This document shows positions 20,689 to 26,830 of a stretch of 26,830 nucleotides of DNA, one piece after another (position 1 is the stretch's first letter; each line of letters opens with the position of its first letter). The DNA is from a virus: IMG/VR virus record IMGVR_UViG_3300049597_000173, positions 1 through 26,830 of that record. One strand, written 5' to 3'. The notes beneath the pieces were generated by a model. It searched no databases. It worked only from the letters and a program-made list of their open reading frames with translations, and was not told the DNA's origin. A program made the position numbers and the translations under genes.

Positions 20689-21420
20689 ATGGATATCATT
20701 AATAAAGCGCTAACCTCACCTGTCGAACAGGTTGTAGGCACGACTGCGCCCACGTATCGATTTATTATCTCCACAGATGATGAAGACCGTGACGGCGATA
20801 TTGTAAAACAAGATGGTTGGGAGTTTGGTGAATTTAACGCAAACCCAATCGCTCTTTTGCAACACGACCATAAACAGCCAGTAGGCCGTTGGTCAAATAT
20901 TCAAACTCGTGCTCGCCAAAAAGGTGGATATGAGACTGTAGCAGATTTAACTCTAGCTCCACCTGTAAGTGATGTGCTGAAATACGCAAACGCTTTGGTT
21001 GAAGCTGGAATCTTAAACGCCACGTCTGTTGGCTTTGGTGTCAAAAACTTTGAGAAAAGAAAAGACGCCAATGGTCGACCAAGCCGTGGTATGATCGTTC
21101 ATAAGGCTGTGTTACGCGAGGTTTCTCTCGTATCAGTGCCAGCGAACGCAAACGCAATAAGGATCGCTAAATCCTTGGACATTAGTAATGATGTAGTTAA
21201 AACCTTTGTATCTGTTGACGGAACCGATTCCGGTATTGATGTCGACGATGATACACCATTACCACTTTCTGTGGCGCTTGAAAAGGCTCAAACACTTCTA
21301 GCTGCTGGACACAAACCTAGCATCACACACAATCCTAACTCTGTCTTCGGACAAGTAAAGATTAAAGACAAACAATTACTCGATGCTTATAATAAAGCTA
21401 AGAGTGTTTTAAACAAATAG
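20689..21420 (+). CDS. HK97-type prohead protease
   Basis: 243 residues. Catalytic residues of the U35/S78 family are visible: H59 (LLQHDH), S113 (NATSVGF) and E144 in VLREVSLVSVPANANA. The first ~170 residues are the protease; the remainder is a polar extension. It would trim the capsid protein's scaffold-like N-terminus in the prohead. Located 8 nt before the capsid gene, AAAGGAG Shine-Dalgarno. Confidence 0.93.
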   Translation: MDIINKALTSPVEQVVGTTAPTYRFIISTDDEDRDGDIVKQDGWEFGEFNANPIALLQHDHKQPVGRWSNIQTRARQKGGYETVADLTLAPPVSDVLKYANALVEAGILNATSVGFGVKNFEKRKDANGRPSRGMIVHKAVLREVSLVSVPANANAIRIAKSLDISNDVVKTFVSVDGTDSGIDVDDDTPLPLSVALEKAQTLLAAGHKPSITHNPNSVFGQVKIKDKQLLDAYNKAKSVLNK

Positions 21421-21428
21421 GAATAAAT

Positions 21429-22703
21429 ATGTCTATCGCACAAAAAATCGAAGCCGCTAAGTCCGCTATCGAAGCTAAGAAATCTGAACTCGCTACTTTG
21501 GCTCAAGCTGCTGCTGACGGTCAAGACGTTGACGCAGAAACCCTCGAGACTTTAACTAAGTCTATCGAGCAAGACAATGCTAAAGTTGAGTCTTTAGTTA
21601 AAGCTGAAGCTGTATTAGTACAGAAGTCTGCTCCTGCATTTATCCGTAACAAGTCTGCTAATGAGTATTCTTTCGAGAAGCAAGCATTGGTTGCTGTTAA
21701 GGCAAAAGTAGAAAACATGAGCCAATTGGCTGCTGCTGAAGCATTGTATGGCCAAGACTCTGGCACATACGCTGTTACTAAAGCTGCTACTCCAGAAGCT
21801 CGCACTGATGTTACCGGCTGGGCTGCTGAGCTCGTTCGTGAATCTTATGGTTCATTCCTCGAGTTACTCCGTCCTGCTGCTTTGTTGCCACAGTTGGCAG
21901 CTAAAGGTGGCGTAAGCTTGTCATTTGACGGCAGCAACCAAGTTATCGTCCCATTCTATGCTGGTTCTACAACCGCATTGGCTGGTGCTTTCATCGGTGA
22001 AGGTAAATCTATCCCTGTGAAGAAGACTTCATTCGGTAGCAAGACCATTCAGTCAAGCAAATTGGGCGTTATTACTGTAGCGACTTCTGAGATTCTCCGT
22101 AAGTCTACTCCAGCTATCGAGCCAATCCTGCGCGACGCTATCATCCGTGATACCGCTGCTCTGTTAGACTCTGTTGCTTTCTCTGCAGCCGCTGCAACTC
22201 CTTTGAGCCCAGCTGGTCTGTTGAACGGCGTAACACCTATCACTGCTACTGGCGTGACAACTGCTGAAGTTATCGCTGCTATGAAGCAAGCACTGAACGC
22301 AATGTCAGCTCAGAATCGCACCAGCAAGCCTGTTGCTTTGATGACTCCTGCCGTTCACCTCGGCTTGAGCATGACCATGACAGCTACTGGTTCGTTCGTA
22401 TTCCAAGGCGAGTTGGCTTCTGGCCGCTTGTTAGGTATGGACGTATTGGTATCTAATGCTGCTCCTGCTGACAGCATCATGATTGTTGACGCTGCTGAAG
22501 TTTACTTCGGTCTAGGCGCTCCTTCATTCGCCGTAAGCGACACAGCTTCGCTCCAAATGGACGACGCTCCTACAACCGGTCCTGCACTGAACGCTTCTAT
22601 GTTCCAGCAAGACATGTTGGCTATCCGCATGATCACAACCGCTGGTTGGGCTGATGTTCGTGGTGGCTCTGTACAGTTGATCGACGGCTTAGAAGGCGTT
22701 TAA
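21429..22703 (+). CDS. major capsid protein, HK97 fold
   Basis: 424 residues. Residues 1-70 are a charged coiled coil (delta/scaffold domain, MSIAQKIEAAKSAIEAKKSE), expected to be cleaved by the protease upstream. The remainder has the HK97-capsid features: E-loop, FGSKTIQSSKLGVITVATSEIL (spine helix region), RDTAALLDSVAF, and the P-domain. Followed by a strong terminator, consistent with very high expression; codon use is also more biased toward CTG, CGT and GGT than in its neighbours. Confidence 0.95.
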   Translation: MSIAQKIEAAKSAIEAKKSELATLAQAAADGQDVDAETLETLTKSIEQDNAKVESLVKAEAVLVQKSAPAFIRNKSANEYSFEKQALVAVKAKVENMSQLAAAEALYGQDSGTYAVTKAATPEARTDVTGWAAELVRESYGSFLELLRPAALLPQLAAKGGVSLSFDGSNQVIVPFYAGSTTALAGAFIGEGKSIPVKKTSFGSKTIQSSKLGVITVATSEILRKSTPAIEPILRDAIIRDTAALLDSVAFSAAAATPLSPAGLLNGVTPITATGVTTAEVIAAMKQALNAMSAQNRTSKPVALMTPAVHLGLSMTMTATGSFVFQGELASGRLLGMDVLVSNAAPADSIMIVDAAEVYFGLGAPSFAVSDTASLQMDDAPTTGPALNASMFQQDMLAIRMITTAGWADVRGGSVQLIDGLEGV

Positions 22704-22742
22704 TCTGTACCGATTCTTAATTTAACTATTAAGTAAATCTAT

Positions 22743-22781
22743 CTAGCCCATTCTTCGGAGTGGGTTAGAGTAGTTTTATTT
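22743..22781 (+). terminator. strong rho-independent terminator after the capsid gene
   Basis: 11-bp stem CTAGCCCATTC/GAGTGGGTTAG (two G-U) closed by a UUCG tetraloop (22743-22768), then AGTAGTTTTATTT. The stable loop and T-rich tail make this the most convincing terminator in the window. It separates capsid from ribonucleotide reductase genes. Confidence 0.9.
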
Positions 22782-22804
22782 ATTTAACATACAAGGAGTA
22801 GTAG

Positions 22805-24604
22805 ATGAGCAAAGGTATCGTACATGATATCGAAATAGATTATTCAAGAGATAGTCTATTTGATGAATTAGGTTTAATTCGACTCAAAGAGAGTTATATG
22901 ATGGAGTCTGAATCGAGCCCTCAAGAGCGCTTTGCATTTGTGTCATCTACTTTTGGTAGTAATCCCGATCACGCACAGCGTTTATATGAATATAGCAGTA
23001 AACATTGGTTGTCGTATTCGACGCCGATATTGTCTTTTGGACGGAGCAAACGTGGTCTACCGATTTCTTGTTTTCTTAATTACATTGAAGATTCGTCTGA
23101 AGGTCTGGTGGATAACCTGTCTGAGACGAACTGGCTTTCAATGCTTGGGGGCGGCGTTGGTATCGGTTTCGGCATTCGCTCTGCTGACGACAAGTCTACT
23201 GGTGTTATGCCACATCTCAAAATGTACGACGCATCTTCCTTGGCCTTCCGTCAAGGACGAACCCGTAGAGGATCGTATGCAGCATATCTTGATGTCTCCC
23301 ATCCCGATATTATCTCGTTCTTAGAAATGCGAAAGCCGACAGGCGATCAAAATATGCGCACCTTAAATTTGCATCACGGTATAAATATACCTGACGCGTT
23401 TATGGAGCTTATTGAGAAGTCTATGCTTGACGCTGACTTTGACGATTCATGGGAGTTAATTGATCCGGCTTCGAAAGAAGTTCGTGAAAAAGTATCTGCT
23501 AAAGATTTATGGCAAAAGATTTTAGAGCTACGTATGACGACTGGTGAGCCTTATCTCCACTTCATCGACGCTTCTAATCGTGCCTTACCTCAGCATTTAA
23601 AAGACTTAGGTCTTAAAGTCCATCAATCGAATCTATGTAGTGAAATCATTCTTCCCACAAACGAAAAGCGCACGGCGGTTTGCTGCCTGTCTTCGCTCAA
23701 CCTTGAGCACTATGACGCGTGGAAAGATAATTCGCTATTTTTAAAAGATGTGGCAGAAATGCTAGACAATGTATTACAGTATTTTATTGACAACGCTCCG
23801 AGCTCAATCAAGCGTGCAAAGTATTCTGCACTGCGCGAGCGTAGCATTGGCATTGGTGCGCTTGGCTTCCATGCATATCTCCAGCGAAACAATCTTCCGT
23901 GGGAATCTCCTATGGCAATTGGCCGCAACAAGAAAATGTTTGAGCATATTCGCGCCCAGCTAGACGCCGCTAATCAGCAATTAGGCTCAGAGCGCGGTGA
24001 AGCTCCTGACGCACTTGGCACTGGTCAACGCTTTAGTCACTTAATGGCCATTGCACCTAACGCATCTTCATCGATACTTATGGGCAATACGTCTCCTTCA
24101 ATCGAACCTTACCGAGCAAACGCGTATCGGCAAGACACGCTTTCGGGCTCGCATTTTACTCGCAATCGTTGGCTCAGCGCCATCATTATTGAGGAGGCAA
24201 AGCATCATAAAGAGGGTTGGATAGATGAAGTCTGGTCTTCGATTATCGCTAATGACGGGTCTGTTCAGCATCTTGATTGGATGTCAGAGTGGGACCGGGA
24301 TGTGTTTAAAACATCGATGGAGATTGACCAACGTTGGGTGGTCCAGCATGCTAGTGATAGAGCACGATGGATCGACCAAGCCCAGTCTCTCAATGTGTTC
24401 TTCAGGCCAGACTCCCACATAAAATATATTCATGCAGTCCACTTCCAAGCATGGAAGCAAGGACTAAAGACTATGTATTATTGTCGCTCCGATAAGATCG
24501 CTAAGGCGGATAAAATCTCCAAGAAGATTGAGCGCGAAGTAATAAAAGAAATTAACCTACATGACTTAACAGAAGGCGGCGAATGCTTAGCCTGCGAAGG
24601 ATAA
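22805..24604 (+). CDS. nrdA: class Ia ribonucleotide reductase, large subunit
   Basis: 599 residues, AAGGAG Shine-Dalgarno. Active-site cysteines: C89 (PISCFLNY), C278 (NLCSEI) and C293 (AVCCLSSLNL); the N-L-C-S-E block and GGGVGIGFGIRS are typical of the catalytic barrel. APNASSSILMGNTSPSIEP (finger-loop/phosphate site) is present. The C-terminal redox pair is C594-L-A-C597 two residues from the end. No ATP cone is seen at the N-terminus, so activity-site regulation is probably missing, as in many phage enzymes. Converts ribonucleoside diphosphates to deoxy forms with NrdB. Confidence 0.97.
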   Translation: MSKGIVHDIEIDYSRDSLFDELGLIRLKESYMMESESSPQERFAFVSSTFGSNPDHAQRLYEYSSKHWLSYSTPILSFGRSKRGLPISCFLNYIEDSSEGLVDNLSETNWLSMLGGGVGIGFGIRSADDKSTGVMPHLKMYDASSLAFRQGRTRRGSYAAYLDVSHPDIISFLEMRKPTGDQNMRTLNLHHGINIPDAFMELIEKSMLDADFDDSWELIDPASKEVREKVSAKDLWQKILELRMTTGEPYLHFIDASNRALPQHLKDLGLKVHQSNLCSEIILPTNEKRTAVCCLSSLNLEHYDAWKDNSLFLKDVAEMLDNVLQYFIDNAPSSIKRAKYSALRERSIGIGALGFHAYLQRNNLPWESPMAIGRNKKMFEHIRAQLDAANQQLGSERGEAPDALGTGQRFSHLMAIAPNASSSILMGNTSPSIEPYRANAYRQDTLSGSHFTRNRWLSAIIIEEAKHHKEGWIDEVWSSIIANDGSVQHLDWMSEWDRDVFKTSMEIDQRWVVQHASDRARWIDQAQSLNVFFRPDSHIKYIHAVHFQAWKQGLKTMYYCRSDKIAKADKISKKIEREVIKEINLHDLTEGGECLACEG

Positions 24605-24605
24605 C

Positions 24606-25592
24606 ATGACAACAAAGCTTACACTAACTGATGAGCGTCAGTCGTTTAAACCATTTAATTACCCGTGGCAATATGACGTTTGGCTAAAACATGAACAAGC
24701 TCATTGGCTCCATAGTGAAGTGCCTATGGCTGAAGATGCTAAAGATTGGAAAAAGAAATTAACTCCCGAAGAGAAACAGTTCTTGACCAATATCTTTCGC
24801 TTCTTTACACAAGGCGATATTGACGTGGCAGGCGCCTATGTTAAAAACTATTTACCATATTTTCCACAGCCTGAAACTCGTATGATGTTGCTAGGCTTTG
24901 CTGCACGTGAAGCCTTACATATCGCTGCTTACTCTCATTTGATTGAAACTCTTGGTTTGCCAGAGTCAACGTATAATCAATTCTTAGAGTATAAAGAAAT
25001 GCGCGATAAGCATGATTATGTTTTAGATATTAGTTCGAAGAATGGCACCATTGCCTCTACTGCCGAACATATCGCTGTATTCTCTGCCTTTACCGAAGGC
25101 CTGCAATTATTCAGTTCATTTATTATGTTATTGAATTTTGCTCGCCACGGTTTAATGAAAGGTATGGGTCAAATCGTTACTTGGTCGATTGTTGATGAGA
25201 CAATGCACTCCGAGTCGATGATTAGATTATTTAAAGAATATATCAAAGAGAATCCTGAGATTTGGAATGATGAGCTCAAATCAAAAATCTACTCTATCGC
25301 TGAAAAGATGGTAGAGTTAGAGGATAAATTTATCGATTTGTCTTTTGCTGGCGCTGATATGCGCGACTTAACTTCTCACGACGTTAAAGAATACATTCGT
25401 TATATTGCGGATCGTAGACTTATCTCGTTAGGAATGAAAGGCATCTTCAAACGTAAAAAGAATCCATTGCCGTGGGTAGAGAATATGATTAATGCTCCTG
25501 TGCATGGCAATTTCTTTGAAAACCGCGTTACTGATTACGCTAAAGGCGCTTTATCTGGTACGTGGAATGACGTATGGGGCAAGGCTGCATGA
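24606..25592 (+). CDS. nrdB: class Ia ribonucleotide reductase, small subunit
   Basis: 328 residues, one base after nrdA. Metal ligands D71, E102, H105, E164, E198 and H201 are all present with normal spacing, and the radical tyrosine is Y109 (E102+7). It generates the tyrosyl radical used by NrdA. The C-terminal tail (AKGALSGTWNDVWGKAA) is the NrdA-docking region. The chain is shorter than E. coli NrdB (375 aa) but normal for phage versions. Confidence 0.97.
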   Translation: MTTKLTLTDERQSFKPFNYPWQYDVWLKHEQAHWLHSEVPMAEDAKDWKKKLTPEEKQFLTNIFRFFTQGDIDVAGAYVKNYLPYFPQPETRMMLLGFAAREALHIAAYSHLIETLGLPESTYNQFLEYKEMRDKHDYVLDISSKNGTIASTAEHIAVFSAFTEGLQLFSSFIMLLNFARHGLMKGMGQIVTWSIVDETMHSESMIRLFKEYIKENPEIWNDELKSKIYSIAEKMVELEDKFIDLSFAGADMRDLTSHDVKEYIRYIADRRLISLGMKGIFKRKKNPLPWVENMINAPVHGNFFENRVTDYAKGALSGTWNDVWGKAA

Positions 25593-25756
25593 TGCGTGAA
25601 GTCTATGTTGGCAAGACAATCGTTTTACAAAACCAAAAATTTGAGGCAGACGAGTTCTACTTTGTAGAGACTCCTCTTGCCCTCGTAATAGTCTCATCTG
25701 GATGCGGAGTTTACGCAGACAGTGAATCCAATTCCAATGAAGGAGAAGAACAATGA
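25589..25756 (+). CDS. small hypothetical protein, 55 aa
   Basis: Begins in the ATGA that overlaps the nrdB stop (a second Met follows directly), and ends in a 4-nt overlap with the next gene. Residues 2-45 look like a small beta-barrel (YVGKTIVLQNQKFEADEFYF); the tail is polar and acidic. Not recognised. It is too short for a thioredoxin or glutaredoxin and lacks a CxxC, so it is not the missing reductant of the ribonucleotide reductase. Confidence 0.55.
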   Translation: MMREVYVGKTIVLQNQKFEADEFYFVETPLALVIVSSGCGVYADSESNSNEGEEQ

Positions 25757-26154
25757 ATGCAGTTTTAACACTCAAACCAGTTACCGACGCTAAAGGTAAC
25801 GTATGGCATGCAGGTCAAATCATCGGCCTACCGCCTAAAGTAGCCAAGACTTTTGTAGCATCTGGCGACGCCTTAGATATGGCTGGCACAAACTTTGCCA
25901 CCGCACCTACACCTGACAATAACGCCGCTGCGGTGAAAGCTCCAGCTGGTGCGGATTTCTCGTTGGCAACTGTAGGCATCAAGACTTTGTCTGGTAATAC
26001 ACCAGTTCCACCAAAGACGCCTAGGCCAGCGCCAGAGCCAACGCCTGAGCCAACTCCAGAGCCAACCCCAGAGCCAACTCCAGAGCCAACACCTGAGCCA
26101 ACTCCAGAGCCAACACCTGAGCCAACTCCAGAAGAGCCAGCACCAACAGTATAA
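25753..26154 (+). CDS. head-associated protein with PEPT repeats, 133 aa
   Basis: Residues 1-45 form a short folded domain (VTDAKGNVWHAGQIIGLPPKVAKTFVASGDA) like those of small head-completion proteins encoded next to the portal. Residues 80-133 are Pro-rich, with EPTP repeated eight times. The repeat is probably an extended rod or spacer. AAGGAG precedes the ATG. Function inferred only from position. Confidence 0.55.
   Translation: MNAVLTLKPVTDAKGNVWHAGQIIGLPPKVAKTFVASGDALDMAGTNFATAPTPDNNAAAVKAPAGADFSLATVGIKTLSGNTPVPPKTPRPAPEPTPEPTPEPTPEPTPEPTPEPTPEPTPEPTPEEPAPTV
26035..26130 (+). repeat. 12-bp tandem repeat encoding EPTP, eight copies
   Basis: Eight in-frame copies of GAGCCAACxCCx (third-position differences only) span exactly 96 bp. 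Copy number is expected to vary between relatives by slippage. Confidence 0.95.
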
Positions 26155-26178
26155 CTATAATCGGAAGGAGGAATCCCC

Positions 26179-26830
26179 ATGGGACTACTCAATAGTATTA
26201 AATCGCTCGTCGCTTCCGACAAAGAGAAAACATTGACCGCCGGTGGATGGGATACTATGGAAGGTTTATTTCCTAGGAACTTTACACCTGGCTGGTTTCA
26301 ACAAGGCTATACGCCTGGTGCCAGTAAAGCCTTTAATCCTGATGTAGCAGCCGCTATCTCGCTTTATAAACGAGCTCTTATGGCTGTGCCAACTAGACAC
26401 GTAAAACGAACTACCGACGGCGCAATTATCGAAATTCTCGATTCATCTGCGCTGGCTGGTGTCGTATTTCGCCCAAACATTTATATGACTTGGGCTGAGT
26501 TAGTCGGCGTTATTGTTGATGGTCTATTAACGAAAGGCGAGTTTGCTTGCTTCGTTGAGGAAGATGGTAGAGGTCGTCAATCGACTTTACACCCACTTCA
26601 TGATTACCAAATGATTGCTGCGCAAGACGGCTCTATCTTCTATCAAATAAACTTTCACGACTCGATCAAGTATTTAGGTCCTGAGTGGTCAAGTTGGACT
26701 GACGAAGAAGGTCGACTTTACATTCCTCAACGGTATGTAGTGCACGGTCGATTTGAAGTCGATCCTCGCAATCCTTTGAAAGCCATGGCTCCTTTACATG
26801 CTTACGCAAACTCAATCGGCTTAGGCTCGG
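26179..26830 (+). CDS. portal protein, N-terminal part (runs off the window)
   Basis: Open from ATG 26179 (GGAAGGAGGAAT upstream) to the window end, at least 217 codons. Text such as NPDVAAAISLYKRALMAVPTRHV, MTWAELVGVIVDGLLTKGEFACFVEEDGRGRQ, LHPLHDYQMIAAQDG and YIPQRYVVHGRF matches the HK97-type portal family, in which 12 subunits form the DNA channel at one head vertex. Its position after capsid and reductase genes, rather than next to TerL, is unusual. Confidence 0.85.
   Translation, partial: MGLLNSIKSLVASDKEKTLTAGGWDTMEGLFPRNFTPGWFQQGYTPGASKAFNPDVAAAISLYKRALMAVPTRHVKRTTDGAIIEILDSSALAGVVFRPNIYMTWAELVGVIVDGLLTKGEFACFVEEDGRGRQSTLHPLHDYQMIAAQDGSIFYQINFHDSIKYLGPEWSSWTDEEGRLYIPQRYVVHGRFEVDPRNPLKAMAPLHAYANSIGLGS

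Noticed and set aside
24628-24655. CTGATGAG followed by a short inverted repeat, hammerhead-like, plus strand in nrdB
   Set aside because: The GAAA core and a closing stem III are missing; the bases encode the conserved start of NrdB (LTDERQSF).
25815-26222. 135-codon minus-strand frame rich in Gly-Val-Gly-Ser
   Set aside because: Antisense shadow of the PEPT repeat gene.

Overview
The window is part of a tailed double-stranded DNA phage genome (Caudoviricetes). It carries an HK97-type head module (terminase, prohead protease, major capsid protein, portal) and a lysis cassette with overlapping inner- and outer-membrane spanins, which implies a Gram-negative host. Host and phage genus cannot be named from sequence alone.

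Layout. Bases 1-4686 are a leftward (minus-strand) operon of about 15 small, mostly unrecognised genes, probably early or host-takeover functions. Bases 4690-5667 are a gene-free divergent control region holding three families of repeats: two hairpin repeats, six copies of a 14-base core (iteron- or promoter-like), and three copies of a CTTAG-N5-CTAAG palindrome. Rightward genes start at 5668: a MazG-like pyrophosphohydrolase, a DUF5664 dATP/dGTP diphosphohydrolase-like protein, and a thymidylate-synthase-fold enzyme carrying Asp where thymidylate synthases have the base-reading Asn, which predicts action on dCMP. After a 272-base gap come small terminase, HNH nuclease and large terminase. Next is a 634-aa protein in which I see the A, B and C motifs of single-subunit (T7-like) RNA polymerases.

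Bases 11978-17914 are an unusual accessory block: a radical SAM/SPASM enzyme; a phage structural-type protein with 16 Cys in 69 residues, ten of them in Asn-Cys dipeptides; two small tandem paralogues; three different Fe(II)/2-oxoglutarate oxygenases; and a membrane fatty-acid desaturase-like protein. The remainder is a glycine-rich putative structural protein, endolysin, spanins, protease, capsid, class Ia ribonucleotide reductase (nrdA, nrdB), a PEPT-repeat protein and the start of the portal gene.

The strongest unexpected signal is in the leftward operon. Five compact self-cleaving hammerhead ribozymes (type I, about 50-77 nt) lie between groups of genes, all on the coding strand. In four of the five the stop codon of the upstream gene is itself part of ribozyme stem I; in the fifth it is one base away. 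Together they would cut one polycistronic transcript into modules of two to four genes. Each upstream piece would end in two ribozyme hairpins, and each downstream piece would begin with a short 5'-OH leader and a Shine-Dalgarno sequence.

A second candidate system is the radical SAM / Asn-Cys protein / oxygenase block, which looks like phage-encoded post-translational modification of a virion protein.
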